In this document: positions 1 through 10,659 of the stretch, one piece after another
Position numbering within the stretch: position 1 is the stretch's first letter
How the letters are laid out: each line of letters begins with the position of its first letter
Source of the DNA: Prorocentrum cordatum
Lineage: Eukaryota; Sar; Dinophyceae; Prorocentrales; Prorocentraceae
Length of the DNA stretch: 30,000 nt
NCBI GenBank assembly: GCA_963575745.1
Contig: CAUYUJ010016341.1
Coordinates: 46,423-76,422 of the forward strand
Direction of reading: 5' to 3'
Position numbers and translations under genes: made by a program
The notes under the pieces: model-generated
Seen by the model: only the letters and a program-made list of their open reading frames with translations
Databases searched by the model: none
What the model was told of the DNA's origin: nothing

Positions 1-985
1 CCCCTCCCGACGCAAAAGGGCTCTGTCGGGGATGGGTGAGGCGTGCCCGAGCTCCCCAAATGGCCATTTTCCAAATGAAATCTCTTATTGGGGAGCTTGT
101 TTTTCGCGGTTGGGCCCTGCCGCGCAGCGTCGGGAGGTCCCAGATGGATTTTCACCCCGGAACCGTTCCAGGGTGAAAATCCATCTGGAACCCCCTCCCG
201 ACGCAAAAGGACTCTGTCGGGGATGGGTGAGGCGTGCCCGAGCTTTCAAAATTGCCATTTTCCAAATGAAATCTCTTATTGGGGAGCTTCTTTTTCGCGG
301 CTCGGCCCTGCCGCGCAGCGTCGGGAGGTCCCAGATGGATTTTCACCCCGGAACCGTTCCAGGGTGAAAATCCATCTGGAACCCCCTCCCGACGCAAAAG
401 GGCTCTGTCGGGGAGGGGGGGGGCGTGCCCGAGCTCACAAAAAAACAATTTTCCAAATGAAATCTCTTATTGGGGAGCTCGTTTTTCGCGGCTGGGCCCT
501 GCCGCGCAGCGTCGGGAGGTCCCAGATGGATTTTCACCCCGGAACCGTTCCAGGGTGAAAATCCATCTGGAACCCCCTCCCGACGCAAAAGGGCTCTGTC
601 GGGGATGGGGGGGGCGTGCCCGAGCTCCCAAAATGGCCATTTTCCAAATGAAATCTCTTATTGGGGAGCTCGTTTTTCGCGGCTGGGCCCTGCCGCGCAG
701 CGTCGGGAGGTCCCAGATGGACTTTCACCCCGGAACCGTTCCAGGGTGAAAACCCATCTGGAACCCCCTCCCGACGCAAAACGGCTCTGTCGGGGATGGG
801 GGGGGTGCGCCCGAGCTCCCAAAATGGTAATTTTCCAAATGAAATTTCATATTGGGGAGCTTGTTTTTCGCGGCTGGGCCCTCCCGCGCAGCGTCGAGAG
901 GTTCCAGATGGATTTTCACCCCGGAACCGTTCCAGGGTGAAAATCCATCTGGAACCCTCTCCCGACGCAAAACGGCTCTCTTGGT
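1..985. repeat. 191-bp tandem satellite built around a palindrome
   Basis: The unit repeats with an exact 191-bp period: its landmark cagatgg..ttttcacccc occurs at 141, 332, 523, 714 and 905, and the array runs off the left window edge. Each unit has a near-palindrome (127-204 in the first copy). The inner arms ccagatggattttcaccc and gggtgaaaatccatctgg are perfect 18-bp complements around a 13-base centre, and gcgtcgggagg/cctcccgacgc extends the arms outward past a small bulge. Between palindromes is a spacer with the conserved core ccaaatgaaatctcttattg. Copies differ by point changes only; the last is the most diverged. Open frames of about 81-156 codons on both strands recur once per unit and are by-products of the array. 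Confidence 0.97.
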
Positions 986-1470
986 GGCTTCTGTGAGGAG
1001 CCCAATCAGAGTTTCTGTAAAGAGTCCAGTGAGGGCTTCTGCAAGGAGCCCAGTGAAGGCTTCTGCAAGGAGCCCAGTGAGGGCTTCTGCAAGGAGCCCA
1101 GTGAGGGCTTCTGCAAGGAGCCCAGTGAGGGCTTCTGCAAGGAGCCCAGTGAGGGCTTCTGCAAGGAGCCCAGTGAGGGCTTCTGCAAAGAGCCCAGTGA
1201 GGGCTTCTGCAAGGAGCCCAGTGAGGGCTTCTGCAAGGAGCCCAGTGAGGGCTTCTGCAAGGAGCCCAGTGAGGGCTTCTGTAAGGAGGCCACTAAGAGG
1301 GCTTCTGTAAGGAGCCCAGTGAGGGCTTCTGAAAGGAGGCCACTAAGAGGGCTTCTGAAAGTAGGCCAGTGAGGGCTTCTGAAAGGAGGCCAGTGAGGGC
1401 TTCTGAAAGGAGGCCACTAAGAGGGCTTCTGTAAGGAGGCCACTAAGGGCTTCTGTAAGGAGCTCAAAAT
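985..1470. repeat. 24-bp minisatellite
   Basis: About eleven near-identical 24-bp units, each containing gagggcttctgcaagg followed by agcccagt, run from roughly 1019 to 1290. They then decay into units carrying aggccactaagagggcttct. Because the period is a multiple of three, both strands stay open and read as octapeptide repeats (RASARSPV on plus, SLGSLQKP on minus). There is no reason to treat these as proteins. Confidence 0.96.
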
Positions 1471-1473
1471 GTG

Positions 1474-1592
1474 CCCAGATGGGTTTTCACCCCGGAACGG
1501 TTCCAGGGTGATTCCGGAACCTGAAACGGTCAGTGTCAAGTTTCCAGAATCACCCCGGAACGGTTCCAGGTGATTCCGGAACCTGAAACAGA
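1474..1592. repeat. Diverged relatives of the satellite palindrome
   Basis: At 1476-1512 the left arm and centre of the 191-bp satellite palindrome reappear (ccagatgggttttcacccc, then ggaacggttccaggg), but the right arm is replaced by gattccggaacctgaaac. A second, shorter copy of the ccccggaacggttccagg core follows at about 1553-1588 with the same gattccggaacctgaaac end. This is a local two-copy repeat sharing ancestry with the upstream satellite. Confidence 0.85.
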
Positions 1593-1599
1593 GGATTTT

Positions 1600-2330
1600 C
1601 CAGCACCCCCCCTCCCCGCTCCGCCCCCTCCCCCGCGCCGTCTCAGCGCTCCCCCGCGGCTCCAGCGCCCGCCCAGTGCCCCCTCCGCCTCGACCACTTA
1701 ATTTCGGCACCGCACCCCCCCCCGCTCCGCCCCTCCCCCGCGCCGTCTCATCGCCCCCCCGCGGCTCCAGCGCCCGCCCAGTGCCCCCTCCGCCCCGACC
1801 ACTTTATTTCGGCACCGCACCCCCCCCCCGCTCCGCCCCCTCCCCCGCGCCGTCTCAGCGCCCCCCCGCGGCTCCAGCGCCCGCCCAGTGCCCCCTCCGC
1901 CCCGACCACTTTATTTCGGCACCGCACCCCCCCCCCGCTCCGCCTCCTCCCCCGCGCCGTCTCAGCGCCCCCCCGCGGCTCCAGCGCCCGCCCAGTGCCC
2001 CCTCCGCCCGACCACTTTATTTCGGCACCGCCCCCCCTCCCCGCTCCGCCGCCTCCCCCGCGCCGTCTGAGCGCCCCCCGCGGCTCGAGCGCCCGCCCAG
2101 TGCCCCCTCCGCCCCTTAACCCCCCCCATCCTCCGCCCCCTCCCCCACACGTCTCAGCGCCCCCCACGGCTCCAGCGCTCGCCCAGCGCCCCCTCCGCCC
2201 CGCCCACTTTATTTCGGCACCGCAGCCCCTCCCTGCTCCGCCCCTTCCCGGACACCGTCTCAGCGCCCCCACGGTTCCAGCGCCCGTCCAGTGCCCCGCG
2301 GCCCCAGTGCCCGGCCAATGTCTTTCCTGC
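1600..2330. repeat. GC-rich tandem repeat, about 105-bp unit
   Basis: The landmark actttatttcggcaccgc recurs at about 1697 (slightly changed), 1801, 1908, 2013 and 2206, separated by C-rich sequence containing cgccgtctcagcgccccc and ggctccagcgcccgcccagt. A unit near 2100 has lost the landmark. Unit length is about 105-107 bp and varies through poly-C length. A 232-codon minus-strand frame here (1748-2446) is Gly/Arg-rich low complexity from the repeat, not a convincing gene. Confidence 0.93.
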
Positions 2331-2474
2331 CCCGGTGCGCCCCTTTCGCCCCTTCCCCCCAGTGTTCCCCGCGGCCTCAGCGGGGCCTTCTCCGTATGGT
2401 TTCCTTCCGCCCCGCCCATCTTCTTTCCGCCCTCGCGAAGTAACACACGAGCGCCACAAAACGCTTAGGACATC

Positions 2475-2584
2475 GGGGATCCGGGTCATTACGAAATTGC
2501 AATTCTGGTTGCAGCAGCAACAAGAAACTGGGGATCCAGGACATTACGAAATTACATTCCTGCTTGCATCAGCAAGTGCACAGA
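2475..2584. repeat. 55-bp tandem duplication
   Basis: Two adjacent diverged copies, 2475-2529 and 2530-2584, each start ggggatcc and contain cattacgaaatt. The surrounding 2330-2690 holds no recognisable gene. Confidence 0.85.
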
Positions 2585-2689
2585 CCCTCTACATCTCAGG
2601 GCTGTACCAGAATTCTCTTCGGATTTCGGCGCGGCACCGGCGCGGTGCCCGCCCGTCCTCCCCTCCCCGCTCCTCGCTGGCGCCGACAA

Positions 2690-3415
2690 TTCGGCGATGC
2701 GTTGTAGTCAGGAGGAACAGGAGGGACGAGGGAGGGAGGAGGGAGGAAGGGAAGAATGAGGAGGGAGGATGGAGGAGGGGGGAAGGAGGAGGCCAGACGG
2801 ATGAGGACGAGGGCGGAGGGAAACGGGAGGAGAAGGAGGAGGAAGAGGAATAGGAAAAAGGAGGGGGAGAAGAAGGAGGGGGAGGAGGAGGAGGAGAGGG
2901 ACCGGGGAAGTGGAGGGAGGAGGAACGGCTAAAGCGGACGGGGCCCCTGGATGGAGTCTCACCGCAGCCGCCGACAATTGGGCGATGCGTTCTGGTGAGT
3001 CAGGAGGAGAAGGAGGAGGAGGAGGAGGAGGAGGAGGAGGAGGAAGAGGCAGGAGGGAAGATACAGGATGGCGGCGGAGAGGAAGGAGGAAGGAGGAAGG
3101 ACGAGGGGTGAGGGAGGAGGCAGGAGGCACGAGGGAGGAGGGCGAAGGGAGGAGGGTGGGGGGAGGAGGGACGGGCCGGAGGAGGAGGAGGAGGAGGAGG
3201 AGGAGGAGTGAGGAAGATGAGCAGGAGGGGGATGATTATGAGGAGGAAGGGAGAGGAGGGCGGAGAAGAGAGCAGGAGAGGGAGGCGGAGGAGGAGGTGG
3301 AGAAGGAGGAGGAAGAGGAGGGGGAGGAGGAGGAGAAGAAAGAGGATGGGACCGAGGGGGGGGAGGGAAAATGAGGGGAGGAGGAGGAGGAGGGATGGCG
3401 CAGGGGTGGCATATG
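2690..3415. repeat. GGA-rich purine tract in two anchored blocks
   Basis: The plus strand is almost pure purine with GGA/GGGA units, in two blocks (about 2706-2930 and 3000-3415). Each block is preceded by a copy of the same anchor, gccgacaattcggcgatgcg at 2681 and gccgacaattgggcgatgcg at 2972, followed shortly by gtcaggagga. Long Glu/Gly/Arg or Ser/Pro/Leu frames here are low-complexity artefacts. Confidence 0.95.
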
Positions 3416-3424
3416 CTTGATGAC

Positions 3425-3592
3425 TGGTGATTGATGATGATAATGATGAGGAGGAGAAGGAGGAGGATAATTATGATGATGGTGGTAGTGATGGTGATGG
3501 TGATGGTGATCGTCATGGTCATGGTGATGGTGATGATGATGGTGCTGATGGTGACGATTATGGAAATAACGATGATGATGATGCTGGTGCAT
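3425..3592. repeat. GAT/GGT-type microsatellite
   Basis: A run of gatgat, ggtgat, gatggt and related triplets, with a stretch of six-base ggtgat units near 3490-3545. It would read as poly-Met/Val/Asp on plus and poly-His on minus, neither of which is credible as protein. Confidence 0.95.
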
Positions 3593-4190
3593 AGCCGGCC
3601 CCCGAGAATACACCCGACAGACTCTGCGTGCAAAGCGACTGCCTTGGACAAGCGTTCGCAACACAAGGCCGCCGCGCACTTTGCACCGCGAGCCCCCAGT
3701 AGCTGAGTCCGCTCAGTAATTTCTTCCAGCCCTCCTTGGACCCTGGAGGCCTCCCCTTGGAACCCTCTGTAGGCTTCTCGGGCGTCAGTTGGAGGCTTCC
3801 TGGGAACCCGTCAAAGGTCTTTGAAGCCATCTTGCGGGGGACGGCCCTTGGAGTCTCCTCGCGCTCGCTCTCTGGAGCCCCTCTTGCGGCCCTGTTTTGT
3901 TCACTCCGTCTGCGATGTCTGGCATCCTCTCCCCCCCCGCTCCTCCTCCACGTCCTCCTCCTCCCCCTTCCTTTTTGTGCAAGAGCCATGGCACACGTGC
4001 CACTTGTTTCCTGCCCAGCATAGGTGATTTTCCCGAATATTGTTTGGATTGGATTGCGACCCGCAAGCGAGGTGAAAATGTAACCAGCGATTCCTTTTTT
4101 TCCGAACCTTGTCGTGTTCCAACATGTGTGTGGCGTGCGGCATCTCGAATGATACCGGCAAAAACCCTAATCATAATACTTTTGAGGCTG
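3592..4190. other. Unique stretch without a recognisable gene
   Basis: Moderately GC-rich and non-repetitive. Overlapping open frames of about 95-143 codons occur on both strands, but none shows a domain, motif or composition that I recognise. A pyrimidine-rich patch lies at about 3925-3975. Confidence 0.6.
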
Positions 4191-4435
4191 TAGGCCTATG
4201 GGGGTTGCTACGCTACAAGACAATAAGGCTATAGGGCTATAGGCATATAAAGGCTAAGGGTTAGAGGGCTATACAGCGATTGGGCTATAGAACTAAGGAC
4301 TGCCGGGCACCTCGGGGCACCCCGGGGCACCTCCGGGCACCTTTGGGCAGTCCGGGCACGCCCCGGCATCCGGGCACCCCTGGGCACCCCCGGGCCCCCG
4401 GGCATCCCGGGGCACCCGGGCGTGCGGGGAAAATT
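4190..4435. repeat. ctatagg-type and gggcacc-type short repeats
   Basis: 4190-4290 contains several degenerate ggctata/gctatagg motifs. 4308-4425 then switches abruptly to about a dozen degenerate gggcaccc/gggcacctc units of 8-12 bp. Both are simple degenerate minisatellites. Confidence 0.85.
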
Positions 4436-4439
4436 GGCG

Positions 4440-7075
4440 GTAAACCTAAGCTAACCATTTGAATCTGCTAGGACCCCTACAGAGGCAAGCTCTGATTAGG
4501 GAAGAACTATCGTCATGATCAATGAATGGTGACATGGGACATCTGAAACATGCCTTTCTGAAAATTTAGGCCGCCCACCTGCATTGTAAAAATTTTTGCC
4601 CCCGTAAATGCTTCCCCTGAAAATTTCTTAATCGAACCCGAACGCTAAATTAATAAAACTTCTCCCAATACAATACCACAAACCTGTACCGCCTTTTGTG
4701 GTGAACAGATACCAATTTAATATTTATAGGCAAACGCGTATAACATCTGATCTTTGTTTTGTTTATGCGACTCATGTTTTTCATTCAACAATTGTTCTTC
4801 GGTGTGGAGCTAAACCTGGCTTGGTATTACCTCCTCTTTGCAAGTGGGACTTTTCATCGTATTTCATCGTAGAGCATCGAAGGCGTGGATGAACATTTAA
4901 TAGCGATCATCACATAGTAGTCAATAAGCGTTACTTCCTGGTGGCTTCGTAATGGCGCGATTCGCTGTCGCCTTGAAGCTTCGCAGAGGATCAACCCATA
5001 TATTTAATGAGATCCCCCTAATAGTCAAGCACACGCTTCCATGAAAGAAACTATTTGCAATGCGTGCTAGTAAAGCGTAGTGCATTTAAAAACTATGAAT
5101 TGCCGGTTAACCTGATTAATCTCGTTTGGTCCTCATCCAAACGGTCTTACGACAATATCTTCCTTCACTTGGCCGCGTGTGCCTAATGCTGGCGTTGAAC
5201 ACAACAATCATGAATTTACCAACACAAGATTTGCAAAGGAGACCGGGTACATGGAATCCAACATTGTGGTTGTATGAGATGTACCCGGTAATGAATGTCG
5301 TCGTCCCCGTGTTAATCCTCATGCACATCAAGTCTTGTTTGTAAAACTCAGTTTTGCTTCGATGTGCATATACAATGACAAACCGAACTCCTTCGCCTGA
5401 CAAATGGGCCCGTTCTGCAGCTGAAGCGTAAATGCCGTATGTATCCATGTGCGAAATGATATATTCGATTTTCGTTTGTGGCGCCACATACCATTTCAAT
5501 GACGATCGAATCGGGGATAGGAAGAAGAAAAGCGGGGGGGGGAGGGCACGGGAAGGGCGGACGGGGGCGGGCGGTCAAGGTTTGCGAACCTGGTGGTAAC
5601 TGTTGATTACTGCGACCGACAATGCGCTGGATTTGTAAGTGAAGATGCGGTAGTCCCAGTAATACTTTCGGTGAGTGAGTGAGCAAAATCTCTGGGAATT
5701 TTCGTGGTTGATCGGCATTTTTATCCGAATCACTGTCCGCATGGAACTGTGCGTATCCCAATCGCAAATTTGCAAACATGTCGGTGATTCTAAGAAATAT
5801 TGGAGGACAATGCACATGAAACAAAAATTTGATTCGGCCCAACGCTGGTTGTCAGTCCGTCGGGTAGGGTAGCGTTTACCGGCCCTCCCTTCGGAAGCCG
5901 TTTGCAAATAATATCGCGTGTGCAACTCATTGTGATTCTATAGACAACGTTCCAATTCATTCGTGTTGCCATTGAGGTTCGCTATCGAAACCAGTGTGCA
6001 CCAACATGTATTTGTTTTCATGTTTTGTCTCAAACTTGTATTGGCGATGAACCGAGAAATATCGTAAACCAGTGATATACGGGGTCAGGTTAGAGGGAAT
6101 ATCACTCATTCAATAAATGGCGTAGACTTGCAGCATCGCCCAAAAACACTTAAACTAGTGCTTGTACTTATTGAGATCATTGTTCGCGGATATTGAATCT
6201 CATGTTCGCGGTTATGGAAACCAACGTTCGTTTTTGAAATAACTGTTCACATTTTCGGAGAAACTAGCGATATCGCATCGGGCGCAATCTCAAAACACAT
6301 TCGCTGCATTGTCGTTCCTGCCCTGCTTACCTTCTGCGTTGGACTCCGTATAAAACGGGACAAACACAAGTCGGGAGCCAGAGTCGGTGTGCCAAAGCAT
6401 CTGCGGTAATAATCTCCGCGGGTACCTTCCTGGAATGGGTTTCTACGGGACCTTGACTTCTGTGGCCAACGCAAGGCATCAAATGCAGAACCACAAGAAC
6501 TGGAGTTGGAGAATAATCGGCCTCATTGAAATCTCTGTTGGCGCTCTCGTGTGAAGCATGTGTCGGAACCGTGGGAAAAGAAATGACATTGAGCGGTGAT
6601 TGAAAACGGGTCTTACGAGAGATGACATAGCGACCTTACGCGAAGCCTCACGCGGGCCACGAGCACGACAAGTCACAAGGACAAGTGACGCGCGACCTTA
6701 CGCGGGCAGCTTGCGCGCGAATGTCGGCGCAGACGACCCTGTCTCCTTGCGTCGCTCATTTGGGGCTTGAAGCTGGAGTCGGAGCAATGTAGGGGCTGGA
6801 GCCGGGTATCGGGCTCTGGGCGGTCCAAGAAGACCAGCAGCGGCCCGAGGAAAAACTCAAACTCACCTCCTTCCTCCCCCCTCTGGGCGGGGCAGACTCG
6901 TGCAACTAGATCGTACATGCGTAGCCGTATCCTAAACGTGTATACTATTCGTCGCACCGTGTATGCCGATGATTATGCATCGTCGTACAGACCAAATATG
7001 ATGCGCATGCGGCATGGTATCGGGGAGACGTAAGGCTCGGGTTCGGGGGACTCGGGTTGTCCTGACGGAGACGTC
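4440..7075. other. AT-richer unique region, no recognisable gene
   Basis: This is the least repetitive and most AT-rich part of the window. The best-looking open frame is a 127-codon one on the minus strand (5499-5116), with fairly balanced composition and five cysteines, but no family I recognise; the opposite strand is open too over 5126-5344. No promoter, splice pattern or RNA gene could be supported. Small direct repeats of gttcgcgg lie at about 6183-6240. Confidence 0.55.
5242..5289. repeat. Perfect 11-bp inverted repeat (hairpin)
   Basis: accgggtacat (5242-5252) is exactly complementary to atgtacccggt (5279-5289), with a 26-base loop. It lies within the best unique open frame of this region. 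The function is unknown and it may be chance. Confidence 0.8.
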
Positions 7076-8089
7076 ATGAAAATGACGAGACCCAATCTCC
7101 CGCTGCAGACATCCCACGAAAACCAGACCGTCACAAATCCTAGACGCGCTCGTCAAAAAACGTCGGCGAACCCGAGTTCCGGCTTACTCGAGTCATGCGT
7201 TTCCTCGATTATGTGGCCCATGTGCCCCAATCCCGTCAGGTTGGGGCCGCACCGCGGGAAGGCCCAACGTGCCGAAAACTGTGACCCCCCCCCCCCAATA
7301 ACATCGCAAACACCCCGTTCATCTGACCCTCCCCGCCCCTCTCGCGCACCTCCCCCCACTTCCCCCCAACGCAATGGCGGGAAAACACCACGCCCTCCCC
7401 CTACCCCCGCGCCGGCAAACGACGACGATGACGGCAAACGACGTCGACGACACTCCTCTACTCGTCACGCGGCACCGTGTGAGGGGGGGGCGAAACAAAC
7501 GTACTGTTTCACTCTGTTCTTCACGAAACATCGCGGGTATCGAACAATTGCTCCGACGGCAGGGCCCCTGCATGAGAATATCTTCGTTCAATGTTATCTA
7601 TGGTCCGGGTGCCCGACCAGTATTCTCAACACCGAAAGCGTGGGGGCATTTAGCAGTGTCCATCGTACCCAGATGATCGGGCATTGCTGGTTAAACCTGG
7701 GTTCTCTAGTCTGGAACCTTTTTGTTCGTCATCGGCACGGACCTCCTTCACCACAAAACGATGTATATATTTGTCTGCTTCCCGAGCTGATGGGAAGGAG
7801 AAAGAGGAAGAGATTACGGTCTCCTCTTTCAAATTCAAAGCCTCCTGGTCACGCATATCCCTCGATATCCGAGTCTCGCACGTGCCTAAGTATATCGTGC
7901 AACTTTCGTTGCCGTTCCCAAGAAGCGCATGAGCGCCACGTAAACGTTCAATCACTTCGATTGACATGTTGTTGTATACTTCTTCAACAAACAAGTGCAT
8001 CATGCTTGTTCAATAACGCAGACGCGAGTCCGAAATCAACATGCCTGAACACATTCTGCCTGCTGCTGTCTGATGCCTGGGATCTCTGA
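7076..8089 (+). other. 337-codon open frame, probably not a gene
   Basis: This is the longest open frame in the non-repetitive part of the left half. It crosses a 14-base C run (about 7274-7287) and an acidic/basic patch, and its composition (Ser, Pro, Arg, Cys rich with no hydrophobic pattern) resembles translated non-coding GC-rich DNA. I recognise no domain, and shorter frames overlap it on both strands. I list it only so that the stretch is not blank; I think a chance frame is likelier than a gene. Confidence 0.15.
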
Positions 8090-9150
8090 CTTGGTTTGTC
8101 AACGAACACACAATGGGGCCTTCGGTAAAATGTTGCATCTTGTCAAAGTGCCCATCGGTGGCAAAGGTGCTCCAATATGGAGACACGATCGTAGGAGGCC
8201 AATGCAAAATCAATGACATCCGATCTTCTCATTCTGTTGCTGCTCCTTCTTTGCCTCATCTCACCTGAGCGCTGCAGACTTGTACACCGCAGCGGCGGGG
8301 CAAACCCCTTCCGGGGCGCCGCGCGAAGACAAGGCCTACGCATCGTTCATTCGTTTCTCATTGTTGTTGGCCCTTGGTGGCTGTACAAAAAACTAGCCAT
8401 GAAATGCCTGGAAACTGAAAATGATAGACTTTCCGAATCGGTGCCCCTGACAACAAACTGTTGCACTTTCGCGTCATGGGCGACGCGTGTAAATGACCCC
8501 CAATGCTACGGAAATCTGGACGGGTCCATCCACCGCGAAGGCCTCTATCTGTCCTAATGCTCGTCCTGGCTCAGCTCTGCCCGCGGCACAGTGAAGTGCA
8601 GCACTTTGACCTGGTTGGGAAGCGGCCGATCGAAACATCAAAGGACAGCAACATAACAATATAAGAGATGCAACGCGTGCTTGTCCGCCCACACATGCAC
8701 GCCCACACAACCATCCCATGATCCACGCGCAACACACTGCAACCACATGCAATAACATGTCACATTGTGCGCCTCATGTGTGGGGAAGCGAAACAAATCT
8801 GGACAATGCCTGGGACACGTGCGGCCTAGGTCAAAACTAGTCGGTGTAATTCCAAAGCGCGCTGTCAACGACGAAGACATACTCCAAATCCGCCAGCCTC
8901 ATGTCAAGGCGGCGTTCAGCTGTCATGATTTGGTTTCAGCAGCTGAACAATTCTTGTGTTCCTCGTCGGCACAAGAGGGCAAGTCGCAACATCGCAATAC
9001 CCAGGTACATTTGGTATCCTGGCAACCGAAATCACCTGTTCACGCAATCGCGCGGTTTCTCAACGCGTTCGATTCCCCTGACCCCGAACGCCATCGATTC
9101 ACCCCTCCCGGATTGCACTCAGTCACCTAGTTCCGGCAAGCCCCGTCAAC
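8090..9150. other. Unique stretch without a recognisable gene
   Basis: Mixed-composition sequence with overlapping short frames on both strands and nothing recognisable. A few ca-rich patches occur at about 8690-8760. Confidence 0.55.
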
Positions 9151-9154
9151 AGCA

Positions 9155-9425
9155 ACGGTTCCCGCCTGACACTTCCCCACAATGTAGCCAGGAACCCGGC
9201 TCCCGCCTGAGACTTCCTGGCATTTTACACTGGAATCGCGCTCTCGCTTGGGACTTCTTACGATTTATTAACGCTCTCTCGGCGCTCTGGAGTTGCGATT
9301 TGCTCAAGAATCGCGCTCTTGCGTTGGAATTCCCCGCTAAGTACAGAAACGCCGCGGTCCCGACAGTCAGGCACCCTGGAGTCGCGCTCACGCTTAGGAC
9401 TCCCTCAGAGCTTCTTTCGGAATCG
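9155..9425. repeat. Degenerate interspersed repeat (gaatcgcgctctcgcttggga type)
   Basis: Four to five diverged copies of a motif of about 28 bp sit at about 9159, 9193, 9231, 9307 and 9378. Shared pieces include tcgcgctc followed by a ttggganttc-like end. Spacing is irregular (about 35-75 bp). Confidence 0.7.
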
Positions 9426-9429
9426 GGAT

Positions 9430-10115
9430 CTCGCTGCCCTTCGTGGCCCCATTGCAGCCCTTCGTGGCCCCCTCGCTGCCTTCCGCGGGCCCGTTGCAGC
9501 CCTTCGTGGCCCCCTCGCTGCATTTTCGTGGCCCGGTTGCCCCCTCGCTGCCCTTCGTGGCCCCGTTGCAGCCCTTCGTAGCCCCCCCGCTGCCCTTCGT
9601 GGCCCCGTTTTAACCCTTCGTGGCCCCTTCGCTGCCCGTCGCAGCCCTTCGTGGCCCCCTCCCCTTCGTGGCCCCGTTGCAGCCCTTCGTTGCCCTCCGT
9701 GGCCCCGTTGCAACCCTTCGTGGCCCCCTCGCTGCCTTTTCGCGACTGCGGTGCAGCCTTCCATTGCCCCCTCGCTGCCTTTTCGTGGCCCCATTGCAGC
9801 CCTTCGTGGCCCCCTCGCTGCCCTCCGTTGCCCCGTTGCAGCCCTTCGTAGCCCCCATCGCTGCCCTCCGTGGCCCCATGGACCAGCTCGTTTGCGCCCA
9901 TCGTGGCCCCACCTGCATGCCCTTCGTGGCCCCGCTGTCGCCCTTTGTGGCCCCCTCGCTGTCCTACGTGGCCCCGTTGCTACCCCCAGTGGCCCCGTCG
10001 TTGCCCTCTGTGGCCCCGCATTTTCTGCCCTTCGTGGTCCCCGCTCCTTCGCGCCCTTCGTGGCCCCATACGCATGCCCTTCGTGGCCCCGCTGTCGCTC
10101 CCGCTCTCGCTGTCG
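9430..10115. repeat. 21-bp minisatellite
   Basis: Units alternate between cttcgtggccccgttgcagc and cttcgtggccccctcgctgc, with insertions and decay toward 10115. The 21-bp period keeps all frames open, giving long Arg/Pro/Ser/Gly repeats on both strands that are not credible genes. Confidence 0.95.
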
Positions 10116-10374
10116 TCGTCGTGGTCGGTCCCCTGTCCGTCCCTCTTGGGGTCGGTTTGCCGCCGATCAGCGCTGCCGTTGGCCAGGCCGACGGTTTGCG
10201 GCCGCTCCGCCGCTTGCTGGGGCCCAGCCTGCAGGGAAAACAAATATACCCACCCATAAGGGTACGATCGAAGACGAAGAGGGCGGGTATCGAGGGCTTG
10301 GAAAATACACGTTGGATGACACTCGAGCAGGTGAGAACGAACAGTCTTAAACTGATTGTTGCTGTTGTGGTTGG

Positions 10375-10545
10375 TAGAAACGATGACGATGGCGGCGCCA
10401 ATGATGGTGATGAGGATGACTGTGGTGGTGGTGATTGTGCTGCTGCTGCTGCTGATGATGCGTTGTTTTGATGATGTGGCAATAGGAATGGCAATTACGC
10501 TGCTGATTATGATGGTCATGATGATGCTGATGATGATGTGGGGAG
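10375..10545. repeat. GAT/GCT/GGT triplet tract
   Basis: A mix of gatgat, ggtgat, gctgctgctgctgctg and gatgatg units. The preceding 10115-10375 is unique sequence without a recognisable gene. Confidence 0.9.
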
Positions 10546-10659
10546 GATGTTCCTGCACGGGGTGTTGTATGTTGGGACACTGCAACTCAACAGGTCAGCT
10601 TGAAATGCAAGGGGGCGAACAAAAACAAAACTCCACTCTGCTCGTCGCGTGGCAAAGTC

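Noticed and set aside
852-1310. 152-codon frame with octapeptide repeats (RASARSPV)
   Set aside because: Both strands are open because the 24-bp period is a multiple of three. No signal peptide or unique flanking domain.
1748-2446. 232-codon Gly/Arg-rich minus-strand frame
   Set aside because: Produced by the GC-rich tandem array; the opposite strand is equally open as Pro-rich sequence.
9066-9080. gcgttcgattcccc, like a tRNA T-loop
   Set aside because: No acceptor, D-arm or anticodon stem could be folded around it.
9319-10471. 343- and 283-codon Arg/Pro-rich plus-strand frames
   Set aside because: These follow the 21-bp minisatellite, whose period keeps every frame open.
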